A DNA stretch of 64,000 bases from Clostridia bacterium. Its GTDB lineage: Bacteria; Bacillota; Clostridia; Oscillospirales; Acutalibacteraceae. Position 1 is the first letter of the stretch. Each line of letters begins with the position of its first letter. Location of the stretch: NCBI GenBank assembly GCA_017480115.1, contig JAFVBH010000077.1:1-64000 (forward strand), read 5' to 3'. A program made the position numbers and the translations under genes. Positions 24,914 through 33,805 of this stretch are shown here, piece after piece. The notes below the pieces were generated by a model. That model did not search any database, was not told the DNA's origin, and saw only the letters and a program-made list of their open reading frames with translations.

Positions 24914-26107
24914 TTATTCGTCGTCGTCAACGGTAATGTCCAGCATCGCTTTTGCCTCTGCCTGCGTGATCGCGTCGGACTTTCGCGCGGCGGGCTTCGG
25001 CGTCTCGGGCGCTTCGGCGGGCGTATCCGCGTTCGCGTCCTTCTTGACGGGCAGCTCTGCGGCGGATCTGCGTTTTAGCTCGTCGCGCACCTGTACCTCA
25101 ATCTCGCCCATAAGATCGGGGTGGTCGCGTAAGTACTGCTTGGTATTGTCTCTGCCCTGACCGAGGCGTTCCCCTTTATAGGAATACCATGCGCCGCTTT
25201 TTTTGATAATCTCAAATTCCGCGCCCATGTCTACGATCTCACCGGTCTTGGAAATACCCTCGCCGTACATGATATCAAATTCCGCAGTTTTAAACGGCGG
25301 CGCAACCTTATTTTTTACGATTTTTGCCTTTGTATGGGAGCCGATAAATTCACCTGCGGAGTTTTTCAGCAGCTCTGCTTTGCGTATATCGATACGTACG
25401 GAGGCATAGAACTTCAGCGCTCTGCCGCCGGTCGTCGTTTCGGGATTTCCGTACATGACGCCGATCTTTTCGCGCAGCTGGTTGATAAAAATGATGATGG
25501 TGTTGGAGCGCGCCACAGCGCCCGCCAGCTTTCTGAGCGCCTGTGACATCAGTCGCGCGTGCTGCCCGACGTGGCTCTCGCCCATCTCGCCCTCGATCTC
25601 GGAGCGTGGAACAAGCGCCGCAACGGAGTCGACAACAATAACGTCCAGCGCGCCGGAGCGGGTCAGCCCCTCTGCGATTTCCAAGCCCTGTTCGCCGCTG
25701 TCGGGCTGGGAGACCAAAAGAGAATCGATGTCAACGCCCAGTTTCGCCGCATACACGGGGTCGAGGGCATGCTCCGCGTCAATAAATGCGGCGTCGCCGC
25801 CTTTTTTCTGCGCCTCCGCCACAACATGCAGGGCAAGGGTGGTCTTGCCGGAGGATTCCGGTCCGTAAATCTCGATGATTCTGCCCTTGGGCAGTCCGCC
25901 GATACCGGTCGCCGCATCCAAAGAAATAGAACCGGTGGAGATTGCTTCAACGTTCAAAGATGAATTTTGCCCCAGCCGCATGATCGTGCCCGCGCCAAAT
26001 CGTTTTTCCAACTGCGCGATCGCGGTGCTGAGCGCTTTTTCTTTTGTTTGTTCTTTATCCTCATTCCCTTTATTTTTGCCTTTGTTTTTGGTCTTATCCT
26101 CTGCCAT
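24914..26107 (-). CDS. recA: Recombinase RecA
   Basis: The protein has 397 residues. The Walker A motif is [10 protein letters not shown], followed by FIDAEHALD, the Walker B region VIVDSVAAL, and the DNA-binding loop L2 with [19 protein letters not shown]. It drives homologous recombination and LexA cleavage. The C-terminal tail is acidic and extended. The N-terminus carries a Lys/Asn/Glu-rich low-complexity stretch before the normal core. The ATG at 26107 follows GGAAAGGA by 8 bases; an upstream ATG at 26140 has no such site. Confidence 0.97.
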   Translation of the reverse strand: MAEDKTKNKGKNKGNEDKEQTKEKALSTAIAQLEKRFGAGTIMRLGQNSSLNVEAISTGSISLDAATGIGGLPKGRIIEIYGPESSGKTTLALHVVAEAQKKGGDAAFIDAEHALDPVYAAKLGVDIDSLLVSQPDSGEQGLEIAEGLTRSGALDVIVVDSVAALVPRSEIEGEMGESHVGQHARLMSQALRKLAGAVARSNTIIIFINQLREKIGVMYGNPETTTGGRALKFYASVRIDIRKAELLKNSAGEFIGSHTKAKIVKNKVAPPFKTAEFDIMYGEGISKTGEIVDMGAEFEIIKKSGAWYSYKGERLGQGRDNTKQYLRDHPDLMGEIEVQVRDELKRRSAAELPVKKDANADTPAEAPETPKPAARKSDAITQAEAKAMLDITVDDDE

Positions 26108-26200
26108 GATCCATGTCCTTTCCGTTGCGTTCTTTTTCATTCAATATATTACAATATCCAAAAGAAAAAATCAATATATTGCATATATTAAAATGCGTAT

Positions 26201-26212
26201 GAACAAATGTTT
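26201..26212. promoter_or_regulatory. LexA (SOS) box-like site of recA
   Basis: GAACAAATGTTT matches the Firmicutes LexA consensus GAAC-N4-GTTC at 7 of 8 defined bases. It lies just downstream of the -10 element, at the expected transcription start. Confidence 0.65.
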
Positions 26213-26218
26213 GATATG

Positions 26219-26246
26219 ATTATATCACTTTCTGACGAAAATGCAA
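26219..26246 (-). promoter_or_regulatory. Sigma-A promoter of recA-recX-rimO
   Basis: On the minus strand TTGCAT (26246-26241) and a perfect TATAAT (26224-26219) are separated by 16 bases. Confidence 0.75.
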
Positions 26247-26305
26247 GTATTTTTACAAAAAAAATTGCAGGATTTTGCTCATTGTAAAAAAGTTTAAAAA
26301 AGTAC

Positions 26306-26334
26306 TTGCTTTTTTTGGCGGTTTCTGTTATCAT
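26306..26334 (+). promoter_or_regulatory. Sigma-A promoter of rpmB
   Basis: TTGCTT (26306-26311) and TATCAT (26329-26334) are 17 bases apart, 41 bases before the start. Confidence 0.65.
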
Positions 26335-26375
26335 AGCATATGCAATTTTTAACTGTGTCAAAGGAGGTGCTCCGC

Positions 26376-26564
26376 ATGGCAAAATGTGATGTATGCGGAA
26401 AGGGCGTTACTTTTGGTATTAAGGTATCCCATTCACACAGACGCTCCAACAGAACATGGAAGCCCAATGTCGTTAAGGTTAAGGCTATCGTAAACGGTTC
26501 TCCCAAGAGAATCAATGTTTGCACACGCTGCCTGCGCTCCGGCAAGGTCACCAGAGCTGTCTGA
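26376..26564 (+). CDS. rpmB: 50S ribosomal protein L28
   Basis: The protein has 62 residues starting MAKCDVCGKG and containing SHSHRRSNRTWKPN and CTRCLRSGKV. Two CxxC pairs mark the zinc-binding form. The ATG at 26376 follows AAGGAGG by 8 bases, and an upstream in-frame ATG is not used. It stands alone with its own promoter and terminator. Confidence 0.95.
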   Translation: MAKCDVCGKGVTFGIKVSHSHRRSNRTWKPNVVKVKAIVNGSPKRINVCTRCLRSGKVTRAV

Positions 26565-26584
26565 CAGAAAACGAATAGAGCAGT

Positions 26585-26627
26585 CCGCGGGATATGATAT
26601 TCCCCAATATCATTCCCGTGGCTTTTT
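26585..26627 (+). terminator. Terminator of rpmB
   Basis: CCGCGGGA-T-ATGATATT pairs with AATATCATTCCCGTGG around CCCC with one bulge, followed by CTTTTT. Confidence 0.8.
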
Positions 26628-26740
26628 CTGTTGCATTTTCATTTTCGCCTGTCGCTGCACGGGCGTTATTTTTTTGTCCGACGCTGCATAGATATTATTA
26701 CGGTGAATGCCGAAAATCTATCAGTGAGGATTGATAATTG

Positions 26741-27019
26741 ATGACAGAGGGTATGCAGACAGCCGTGCCGAACAGCATCGTGCTGGAGGACAGAAAACGC
26801 CTGACCGTGGAGGGTGTGAAAGATATTGCGGGCTACGACGACGAGACGGTCACGGCAAAAACCGATCTTGGCGATCTTACGGTGCGCGGCGCGGGGCTGA
26901 AGATCTTAAAAATGAGCGTAGACACCGGCGAGTTGATGATTGAGGGCAGCATCACCGAGCTTGCTTATGCAGATTTGCCCGAAGAAAGCGGCGGCTTCTG
27001 GAGCCGTATGTTCCGCTGA
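26741..27019 (+). CDS. yabP: Sporulation protein YabP
   Basis: The protein has 92 residues with the YabP/YqfC fold pattern: NSIVLEDRKRLTVEGVKDIAGYDDETV, a second TDLGDLTVRG strand pair, LKILKMSVDTGELMIEG, and a short basic tail. It is required for spore formation in relatives and acts in the mother cell with YabQ. The ATG follows GTGAGGA by 11 bases. The yabP-yabQ-divIC-yabR order is conserved in endospore formers. Confidence 0.9.
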   Translation: MTEGMQTAVPNSIVLEDRKRLTVEGVKDIAGYDDETVTAKTDLGDLTVRGAGLKILKMSVDTGELMIEGSITELAYADLPEESGGFWSRMFR

Positions 27020-27022
27020 TCG

Positions 27023-27562
27023 ATGTACGGGTTTCCGCTTTATACGCAGCTTCGATGTCTGTTTTACTTCCTCGGTCTCGGCTTTTTGCTGGGCGTCGTA
27101 TATGATCTGCTGCGGTTTATCCGTTTATCGGTATCCGCGGGGCGGCCGCTGCTGTATATATGCGATTGTTTGTATGCTGTCCTATTCGGCGCTGCTGTCT
27201 ACAGCACCTGCCTCGCCGTCAGCTACGGTGAGCTGCACTTGTATATGCTCATCGGCGCGGTAACGGGATTCTCTGTATATTATTTCACGTTTGACAGCTT
27301 TATTCGGCGCATGACGGGCAGAATCGTCCGTGGGCTGAAACGGTGTTATCACGTAGTTTTTCGTGTATTCTCCCTGCCTGTCAGAGCGGTGATGTTTGTC
27401 TGTGAAAAAATATGTAAAATCCTGGCATTTCCTGTCAAAAAAATTGCAAAATTTTTCAAATACCTATTGCAAAATATAAAAAAACTGTTGTATAATAAAT
27501 ACAGATTTTACAGTAAGGTTTTCCCTCATAAAAAACCGAAGAAAGAAGAGAGCCACTTCTGA
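27023..27562 (+). CDS. yabQ: Spore cortex biosynthesis protein YabQ
   Basis: The protein has 179 residues. Several membrane helices fill the first 90 residues (starting YTQLRCLFYFLGLGFLLGVVYDLLR, the YabQ hallmark), and a long basic cytoplasmic tail of about 80 residues follows. It localises to the outer forespore membrane in relatives and is needed for cortex. It starts 3 bases after yabP and its stop overlaps divIC by 1 base. Confidence 0.87.
   Translation: MYGFPLYTQLRCLFYFLGLGFLLGVVYDLLRFIRLSVSAGRPLLYICDCLYAVLFGAAVYSTCLAVSYGELHLYMLIGAVTGFSVYYFTFDSFIRRMTGRIVRGLKRCYHVVFRVFSLPVRAVMFVCEKICKILAFPVKKIAKFFKYLLQNIKKLLYNKYRFYSKVFPHKKPKKEESHF
27467..27496 (+). promoter_or_regulatory. Possible internal sigma-A promoter inside yabQ for divIC
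   Basis: TTGCAA (27467-27472), an 18-base spacer and a perfect TATAAT (27491-27496), 66 bases before divIC. It would let vegetative cells express divIC independently of sporulation. Confidence 0.5.
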
Positions 27563-27843
27563 TGAAAAAAAGACGTATTTTCAGGAGCCGACTTTTAATT
27601 GCCGCCATTTTATGCGCGGTCTGTGTCTTTGCAGTTAATTGCTTCATTGCGCAATCCAAAATAAACACTAAGCAGGCGGAGCTGAACAGATTGCAGGTCG
27701 AATACGAAAGCATCTGCGCGCTGAACGCTGAAAAGCAGAACCGTCTCTCCAAGGGTGCTGACGCCGCCAACCTCGAGAAAGCGGCGCGGGAAAAGTACGG
27801 TTACGTGTATCCCGACGAACGTGTTTATGTAGTTACGCCTTGA
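27562..27843 (+). CDS. divIC: Septum formation initiator (DivIC/FtsB-like)
   Basis: The protein has 93 residues: a basic N-terminus (KKRRIFRSR), one membrane helix (about 11-30), then a coiled coil (INTKQAELNRLQVEYESICALNAEKQN) and a short YGYVYPDERVYVV end. This is the DivIC/FtsB layout. It joins the division complex with FtsL and DivIB. The position between yabQ and yabR supports it. Confidence 0.88.
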   Translation: MKKRRIFRSRLLIAAILCAVCVFAVNCFIAQSKINTKQAELNRLQVEYESICALNAEKQNRLSKGADAANLEKAAREKYGYVYPDERVYVVTP

Positions 27844-27900
27844 TTTGATTAATATTTTATTTTCCGCATATCAGGCGGAGCAGGAGGCAGGCATACTTAT

Positions 27901-28356
27901 ATGCAGGTAGAAATCGGCGCTGTTGTTGACGGCAAGGTCACGGGTATTAAGGCATTCGGTGCGTTTGTCAAGCTTCCCACGGGGGAGACGGGCATGGTAC
28001 ATATCTCCGAGGTCGCATCGGCGTATGTCAACGACATCAATGAGTTTCTGACCGTCGGTCAAGATGTGAAAGTAAAAGTGCTCGGTGAAAACGACAAGGG
28101 CAAAATCAGCCTTTCGATCAAACAGGCAGCTCCGAAAGAGCCGTCTGCCGCGCCCGTGCGCGGTAACAATTCCCGCAGAGGACATCGCAATGCCCATCCG
28201 CCTGTATGGCAGGGCGTTAAGCAGACCGACAGCAGCAATATGTCTTTTGAGGATATGCTTGCCGCGTTTAAAAAGACCAGTGAGGAGAAAATGAGCGAGT
28301 TGAAGCGCGGCTCCGAGGTGCGCAGCAGCCGCAGAGGCAACGGTAACAGAGGATAA
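27901..28356 (+). CDS. yabR: S1-domain RNA-binding protein YabR
   Basis: The protein has 151 residues. The S1 domain occupies about residues 2-75 (VEIGAVVDGKVTGIKAFGAFVKL, then GMVHISEVASAYV, and GKISLSIKQA). A Pro/Arg/Asn-rich linker and a basic tail follow. General stress-protein-13-like S1 proteins bind RNA or ribosomes. The start follows AGGAGG, and the gene ends the sporulation/division cluster. Confidence 0.88.
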   Translation: MQVEIGAVVDGKVTGIKAFGAFVKLPTGETGMVHISEVASAYVNDINEFLTVGQDVKVKVLGENDKGKISLSIKQAAPKEPSAAPVRGNNSRRGHRNAHPPVWQGVKQTDSSNMSFEDMLAAFKKTSEEKMSELKRGSEVRSSRRGNGNRG

Positions 28357-28361
28357 TTATA

Positions 28362-28395
28362 AACAGGAATCGCGTGTGCTGCGGTTCCTGTTTTT
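28362..28395 (+). terminator. Terminator after yabR
   Basis: AACAGGAATCGC pairs with GCGGTTCCTGTT with one G-U pair, followed by TTT. Confidence 0.8.
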
Positions 28396-28519
28396 GGTGC
28401 TTTTGTAACTTTTTTGTCATCATTTTATCTGCGTCGTGTTAAAAATTTGCAAAGTCGCCCGATGAAAGTTTTTCGTAATTGTTCATTTCGACAAAGATAT
28501 TTTTTGCGGTCGAATTTTG

Positions 28520-28548
28520 TTGACATTCCCTGTGCTGTGTGCTAAAGT
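28520..28548 (+). promoter_or_regulatory. Promoter of the BMP-ABC transporter operon
   Basis: TTGACA (28520-28525) and TAAAGT (28543-28548) are 17 bases apart. Two copies of GTTAACAT lie just downstream (28549-28556 and about 28616-28623) in the long leader. I see no purine riboswitch. Confidence 0.6.
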
Positions 28549-28653
28549 GTTAACATTGAGTGAACAAGATATAAATATTCCCCCGGGAACGCGTATTCAT
28601 AATGTATATGTTTAAGTTAACATATAAATTTTAAAAGTAGGAGAAATCAAACA

Positions 28654-29910
28654 ATGAAAAAAGTAATTGCTGTTCTTCTCGCAGTTGCAATGCTTCTTGC
28701 GTTTGCCGCTTGCGGCGACAAGAAGCCCCTCGATTCTGCCGAGCCGACCACCGGCGCTGCGGAAACGCCCGTCGCCGCCGGCGTTGCACTCGAGGATCTC
28801 AAGGTTGGCTTCATCTTCCTGCATGATGAAAACTCCACCTATGACCTCAATTTTATCAATGCTGCGAAAGCCGCTGCTGCCCAGCTGGGTCTGAGCGATG
28901 ACCAGATCATTCTCAAGACCAACATCAACGAGGATCAGGCTTGCTATGATACTGCCGAGGATCTTGTTGATCAGGGCTGTAACATCATTTTCGCCGATTC
29001 TTTCGGTCATGAGGATTTCCTTATTGAGTCCGCGAAGAATCATCCCGACGTTGTGTATGCGCATGCGACCGGTACAAAGGCGCACACGGAAGGTCTTGAT
29101 AACTTCCACAACGCGTTCGCTTCCATTTATGAGGGCAGATACCTTGCCGGTATCGCCGCAGGTCTTAAGCTCAATGAGATGATCGATGCAGGCGAGTTTA
29201 CCGCAGACGAGGCGAAGATCGGTTATGTCGGCGCGTTCACCTATGCTGAGGTTATGTCCGGTTACACCTCTTTCTTCCTCGGCGTTCGCTCTGTTTGCCC
29301 GACCGCGACGATGGAAGTTACCTTCACCGGTTCCTGGTATGATGAGACCGCTGAGAAGGAAGGCGCGAACAAGCTGATTGCTGACGGTTGCAAGCTGATC
29401 TCCCAGCATGCCGACTCCATGGGCGCTCCCACCGCTTGTGAGACCGCGGGTGTTCCCAACGTTTCCTACAACGGCAGCACCATCGCGGCTTGCCCCAACA
29501 CCTTCATCGTTTCCTCCAGAATCGACTGGACGCCCTATTTCGTCTATCTTATCAACTCCGTTGTAAACGGCACTGAGATCGATAAGGATTGGACCGGCGA
29601 TCTTGCGACCGGTTCCGTCGTTCTGACTGACATCAACGAGGCTGTTGCCGCTCCCGGCACCGCGGAAGCGATCGAGGCTGCAAAGGCAAAGCTGGAATCC
29701 GGCGAACTGCACGTATTCGACACCGCAACCTTTACCGTTAACGGCGAAGCTATTGACAGCTATCTTGCTGATGTTGATACAGATGCTGACTATACGCCTG
29801 ATACCGAGGTTATCACCGACGGTTACTTTAATGAGAGCGCGTTCCGTTCCGCTCCCTACTTTGATGTAGAGATCGACGGCATTACGCTGCTTGACAGAAA
29901 TTACGGCTAA
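28654..29910 (+). CDS. BMP-family substrate-binding lipoprotein (nucleoside-type ABC importer)
   Basis: The protein has 418 residues. The signal peptide ends in a lipobox, LAFAACG, with Cys at about 20 to be lipidated by Lgt. The mature part follows the basic membrane protein (Med/BmpA) pattern: LKVGFIFLHDEN at the first strand, ALE..LVDQGCNIIFADSFGH, NFHNAFASIYEGRYLAGIAAG and FTGSWYDETAEKEGANKLIADGCKLISQHADS. BMP proteins mostly bind nucleosides. It is followed by a matching ATPase and two permeases. The exact ligand is inferred. Confidence 0.9.
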   Translation: MKKVIAVLLAVAMLLAFAACGDKKPLDSAEPTTGAAETPVAAGVALEDLKVGFIFLHDENSTYDLNFINAAKAAAAQLGLSDDQIILKTNINEDQACYDTAEDLVDQGCNIIFADSFGHEDFLIESAKNHPDVVYAHATGTKAHTEGLDNFHNAFASIYEGRYLAGIAAGLKLNEMIDAGEFTADEAKIGYVGAFTYAEVMSGYTSFFLGVRSVCPTATMEVTFTGSWYDETAEKEGANKLIADGCKLISQHADSMGAPTACETAGVPNVSYNGSTIAACPNTFIVSSRIDWTPYFVYLINSVVNGTEIDKDWTGDLATGSVVLTDINEAVAAPGTAEAIEAAKAKLESGELHVFDTATFTVNGEAIDSYLADVDTDADYTPDTEVITDGYFNESAFRSAPYFDVEIDGITLLDRNYG

Positions 29911-29931
29911 TTCGATTTGATCCGACTTATC

Positions 29932-29964
29932 CACGGGGGTGGGGAAACCCGCCCTCGTGTTTTT
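29932..29964 (+). terminator. Terminator-like hairpin between binding protein and ATPase genes
   Basis: CACGGGGGTGGGG pairs imperfectly with CCCGCCCTCGTG around AAA, followed by TTTTT. It probably lets only part of the transcripts continue, giving more binding protein than transporter. Confidence 0.7.
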
Positions 29965-30000
29965 CCTATTTTAATCCATTCTCTTTGAGGTGAGACGGTT

Positions 30001-31548
30001 ATGAATGCAACTCCCGCCGCAATTGCGCTGAGGGGCGTAACGAAAAAATTCGGACATGTTGTCGCCAATAAAAACGTGGATCTTGATGTTCGCAGGGGAG
30101 AGATCCTTGCGATCCTCGGAGAAAACGGCAGCGGCAAAACAACGCTCATGAACATGATTTCGGGTATTTATTATCCCGATGAAGGGCAGATTTTTATCGA
30201 TGGCGCAGAGGTCATGATCCGCTCGCCGAAAGACGCGTTTCATTATAAGATCGGTATGATCCACCAGCATTTTAAGCTGGTCGATATTTTTTCCGCGACC
30301 GAAAACATTATTTTGGGCATCGGTGACGGAAAGTATAATCTCAAGGCGGCGGAAAGTCAGGTACGCGAGATCAGCGAGCGCTACGGCTTTGTACTTGCAC
30401 CGGACAAGAAAATCTATGATATGTCTGTTTCTGAAAAGCAGACGGTTGAAATTATCAAGGTGCTGTACAGAGGCGCCGATATTCTCATTTTGGACGAACC
30501 TACCGCCGTGCTGACGCCGCAGGAAACGGACAAGCTGTTTCAGGTGCTGCGCCGCATGCGTGATGACGGCAAAGCGATCATCATCATTACCCACAAGCTG
30601 CACGAGGTTCTGGCGATCTCTGACCGGGTATCCGTGCTGCGCAAGGGTGAATATATTGCGACGGTCAATACCGCCGAGACCAATGAATCGGAATTGACCG
30701 AAATGATGGTCGGCAAGAAAATTTCACTTAACATTGAACGTTCTGAGCCGAAAGCGCCGCAAGATCGGCTCATTGTAAAAAATATCAGTTGTGAGGGCGT
30801 CATGGGCAGAAAAATGCTGGACGACGTCTCATTCACAGCTCGCAGCGGCGAGATCCTCGGCATCGCGGGAATCGCCGGCAGCGGGCAGAAAGAACTGTTG
30901 GAGGCTATTGCCGGACTGCAAAATCTCAGCGGCGGCGATATTCTCTATAACGACCCCAAAACCATGCAAACCGTGGATCTGCGGGATAAGTCCCCGACGG
31001 AGATTCGGGAACTGGGTGTGCGGCTGTCCTTTGTCCCGGAAGATCGTCTGGGAATGGGACTTGTGGGTAATATGGATATTATCGATAATATGATGCTGCG
31101 CAGCTATCGGCGCGGTCACTCCATGTTCCTGAATCGAAAGGATCCACGTGATCTGGCGCAGCGGATCATTGACGATCTTGAGGTCATCACTCCCGGCGCA
31201 ACCACCCCGGTGCGGCGATTGTCCGGCGGCAATGTGCAAAAGGTGCTGGTGGGCAGAGAAATCTCCTCCCACCCCAAGGTGCTGATGGCTGCATATCCGG
31301 TCAGAGGGTTGGATATTAATTCCTCGTATTTGATCTATAATTTGCTGAATAAGCAAAAAGAGCACGGCGTCGCAGTAATCTTTGTCGGTGAGGATCTTGA
31401 TGTGCTGATTGAACTGTGCGATCGTATTTTGGTGTTGAATTCCGGCAAAGTCACCGGTATTGTGGACGGCAGAACCGCAAAGAAAGAAGAAATCGGTCTT
31501 TTGATGACCAAGACAGACTACGGAACGGAGGTGCAGGCAAATGGCTGA
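30001..31548 (+). CDS. ABC transporter ATPase (two nucleotide-binding domains), BMP/nucleoside type
   Basis: The protein has 515 residues. The first domain has Walker A GENGSGKTTL and Walker B ILILDEPTAVLTPQE. The second is degenerate, with GIAGSGQKEL at the Walker A position, RLSGGNVQKVLVGREI as signature and AYPVRGLDINSS in place of a normal Walker B end. This one-good-one-weak pairing is normal for the sugar/nucleoside (RbsA-like, NupO) class. It lies 90 bases after the binding protein and overlaps the first permease by 8 bases. Confidence 0.92.
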   Translation: MNATPAAIALRGVTKKFGHVVANKNVDLDVRRGEILAILGENGSGKTTLMNMISGIYYPDEGQIFIDGAEVMIRSPKDAFHYKIGMIHQHFKLVDIFSATENIILGIGDGKYNLKAAESQVREISERYGFVLAPDKKIYDMSVSEKQTVEIIKVLYRGADILILDEPTAVLTPQETDKLFQVLRRMRDDGKAIIIITHKLHEVLAISDRVSVLRKGEYIATVNTAETNESELTEMMVGKKISLNIERSEPKAPQDRLIVKNISCEGVMGRKMLDDVSFTARSGEILGIAGIAGSGQKELLEAIAGLQNLSGGDILYNDPKTMQTVDLRDKSPTEIRELGVRLSFVPEDRLGMGLVGNMDIIDNMMLRSYRRGHSMFLNRKDPRDLAQRIIDDLEVITPGATTPVRRLSGGNVQKVLVGREISSHPKVLMAAYPVRGLDINSSYLIYNLLNKQKEHGVAVIFVGEDLDVLIELCDRILVLNSGKVTGIVDGRTAKKEEIGLLMTKTDYGTEVQANG

Positions 31549-32659
31549 TACGGCGTTGAAAGAAAAAAAAGTGCACGAACCGCTGTTTCATATTGTAAAG
31601 CGGAGCGGGCTTATATGGTATAAGGCATGGCTCATTCGTATCTTCGCCATTATCGCCGCGCTGATCGTTTGCGCGCTGGTAACGATGATGCTGGCGCATC
31701 AGAATCCCATTAAGGTCTATCAGACCATGCTGTCCGGCGCGTTCGGGACGCAGCGCCGTATTTGGATTCTGCTCCAATCTTTAGCCATGCTGCTGTGCGT
31801 CTCGTTAGCGGTAACGCCCGCGTTTAAGATGCGATTTTGGAATATCGGCGGTGAGGGACAGGTGCTCATCGGCGGTCTTGCCACGGCGGCATGTATGATT
31901 GTGCTGGGCGGCAAGCTGCCAAACGCGCTGCTGCTGGTTGTTATGGTGATTGCCAGTATGGCGGCGGGCGCAATTTGGGCAATGATCCCCGCAGTATTCA
32001 AGGCAAAATGGAATACCAATGAAACGTTGTTTACCCTGATGATGAACTACGTGGGAATCCAGTTGGTCTCTTATTTCTCCATGGTATGGGAGGCGCGCAA
32101 AGGCTCCGGACAGATCGGTATTATCAATCAGGATACGAAATACGGCTGGATGCCGGTGCTTGGGAATTACGATTATCTGCTGAATATTATTATTGTTGCC
32201 GTGATCACGGTGCTGATGTATGTTTATCTCAAATACAGCAAGCACGGGTATGAAATTGCCGTGGTCGGCGAAAGCCAAAACACGGCGCGCTACATCGGCG
32301 TCAATGTTAAGAAAGTCATCATCCGAACCATGCTGCTTTCCGGCGCGGTCTGCGGCATCGCGGGTTTTCTGCTGGTCAGCGGTACGAACCATACCATCAA
32401 CACCACCACTGCGGATAACAGAGGCTTTACTGCGATCATGGTTTCTTGGCTGGCGAAGTTTAACCCGCTGTTTATGGTGCTGACCTCATTCCTGTTGGTG
32501 TTCCTGCAATGCGGCGCGAATGAAATTTCTACAAAATTTGGATTAAACAAATCCTTTTCCGATATTTTGACCGGTATTATTCTGTTCTTTATTATCGGTT
32601 GTGAATTTTTTATCAATTATCAGATCAAGTTCCGTCATTCCCATAAGGAGGTGCAGTAA
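31541..32659 (+). CDS. ABC transporter permease, first subunit (BMP/nucleoside type)
   Basis: The protein has 372 residues with about nine hydrophobic segments and the BPD_transp_2 pattern, including RFWNIGGEGQVLIGGLATAA and ATYIG-like motif TARYIGVNVKKV before the EAA-type loop. It pairs with the following permease to form the channel. The ribosome-binding site lies inside the ATPase gene. Confidence 0.9.
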   Translation: MADTALKEKKVHEPLFHIVKRSGLIWYKAWLIRIFAIIAALIVCALVTMMLAHQNPIKVYQTMLSGAFGTQRRIWILLQSLAMLLCVSLAVTPAFKMRFWNIGGEGQVLIGGLATAACMIVLGGKLPNALLLVVMVIASMAAGAIWAMIPAVFKAKWNTNETLFTLMMNYVGIQLVSYFSMVWEARKGSGQIGIINQDTKYGWMPVLGNYDYLLNIIIVAVITVLMYVYLKYSKHGYEIAVVGESQNTARYIGVNVKKVIIRTMLLSGAVCGIAGFLLVSGTNHTINTTTADNRGFTAIMVSWLAKFNPLFMVLTSFLLVFLQCGANEISTKFGLNKSFSDILTGIILFFIIGCEFFINYQIKFRHSHKEVQ

Positions 32660-32660
32660 G

Positions 32661-33662
32661 ATGTTTTCCATGTCTGTGCTTGTCACCTTTATCCATCAGG
32701 CGATCATGCAGGGAATCCCGATCCTTTACGGCTCCACGGGCGAGATTTTGACTGAAAAATCCGGGCATTTGAATCTGGGTATCCCCGGCATCATGTATGC
32801 AGGCGGCATCTCCGGCGTCATCGGCGCGTTCCTGTATGAGGAGACGCTGCCCAGCCGTGACGCGATCAACCCCGTATTAGCGGTGCTGATCCCGTTGCTG
32901 TCCTCGATCCTCGGTTCTCTGCTGATGGGGCTGCTGTATTGCTTCCTGACCGTTACCTTGCGAGCCAACCAAAATGTTACCGGTCTTGCATTGACGACCT
33001 TCGGTGTGGGCTTCGGTAACTTCTTCGGCGCGTCGCTGGTAAAGCTGACGGGCAGCGAAATCCCGTCGGTTGCGCTGACCAACACCAGTCAGTTCTTCCG
33101 CGCGTATTTGCCGGTTGCCGATAAACTGGGCGCTTTTGGGCAGATTTTCCTGAACTATGGATTTATGACCTATCTTGCCATCATCATTGCGTTCGTGAGC
33201 GCGTATTTTCTCAGAAAGACCCGTAAAGGTTTGTATTTGCGCGCTGTGGGGGAAAACCCCGCAACTGCAGACGCGGCGGGTATCAATGTCAATCGATATA
33301 AATATACTGCCACTTGTGTGGGGAGTATCATCGCCGGGCTGGGCGGTCTGTTCTACGTTATGGATTACGCCTGCGGCGTTTGGTCCAACGAGGGTTTCGG
33401 CGATCGCGGCTGGCTCGCTATTGCGCTGGTTATTTTCGCGGTATGGCGTCCCGACCTGGGCGTACCCGGTTCCATCGTGTTCGGCGGCTTGTACATCGTC
33501 AATCAGTTTGTGACCGGTCTGCCGATGCGGGATTCTGAGCTGTTCAAGATGCTGCCGTACATCGTCACCATTATCGTGCTGATTTTTACCAGTATCCGCA
33601 AAAAGCGTGAGCTGCAGCCTCCCGAGCATTTGGGGCTTTCGTATTTCCGAGAAGAACGATAA
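32661..33662 (+). CDS. ABC transporter permease, second subunit (BMP/nucleoside type)
   Basis: The protein has 333 residues and is multi-spanning. It carries LTEKSGHLNLGIPGIMYAGG, the equivalent of the NLGxEG segment of this class, and the loop LRAVGENPATADAAGINVNRYKY. The ATG at 32661, 1 base after the previous stop, follows AAGGAGG by 9 bases. Earlier in-frame starts lie inside the previous gene. Confidence 0.9.
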   Translation: MFSMSVLVTFIHQAIMQGIPILYGSTGEILTEKSGHLNLGIPGIMYAGGISGVIGAFLYEETLPSRDAINPVLAVLIPLLSSILGSLLMGLLYCFLTVTLRANQNVTGLALTTFGVGFGNFFGASLVKLTGSEIPSVALTNTSQFFRAYLPVADKLGAFGQIFLNYGFMTYLAIIIAFVSAYFLRKTRKGLYLRAVGENPATADAAGINVNRYKYTATCVGSIIAGLGGLFYVMDYACGVWSNEGFGDRGWLAIALVIFAVWRPDLGVPGSIVFGGLYIVNQFVTGLPMRDSELFKMLPYIVTIIVLIFTSIRKKRELQPPEHLGLSYFREER

Positions 33663-33699
33663 AAAATATGATGATAAGCTGTCTTTATTGACAGTTTGA

Positions 33700-33732
33700 C
33701 CGGCACAGTTGCTGCTGTGCCGGTATTTTTTG
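33700..33732 (+). terminator. Terminator of the ABC importer operon
   Basis: ACCGGCACAG pairs perfectly with CTGTGCCGGT around TTGCTG, followed by ATTTTTT. Confidence 0.87.
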
Positions 33733-33743
33733 CTTAAAGGGAT

Positions 33744-33772
33744 TGCTATTTTTCGCATATTGCAGTATAATA
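33744..33772 (+). promoter_or_regulatory. Sigma-A promoter of the DUF3737-patB pair
   Basis: TTGCTA (33744-33749), 17 bases, and a perfect TATAAT (33767-33772). Confidence 0.75.
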
Positions 33773-33805
33773 TTGGGCTGTAATGCAGATAATGAGGAGA
33801 TTACT

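Noticed and set aside
28395..28653. Purine riboswitch ahead of the nucleoside-type importer
   Set aside because: The conserved purine aptamer core was looked for and not found; only a promoter and short repeats are visible.
28612..29934. 440-codon minus-strand frame opposite the BMP lipoprotein gene
   Set aside because: Antisense to a gene with lipobox and family motifs; no ribosome-binding site and no domain.
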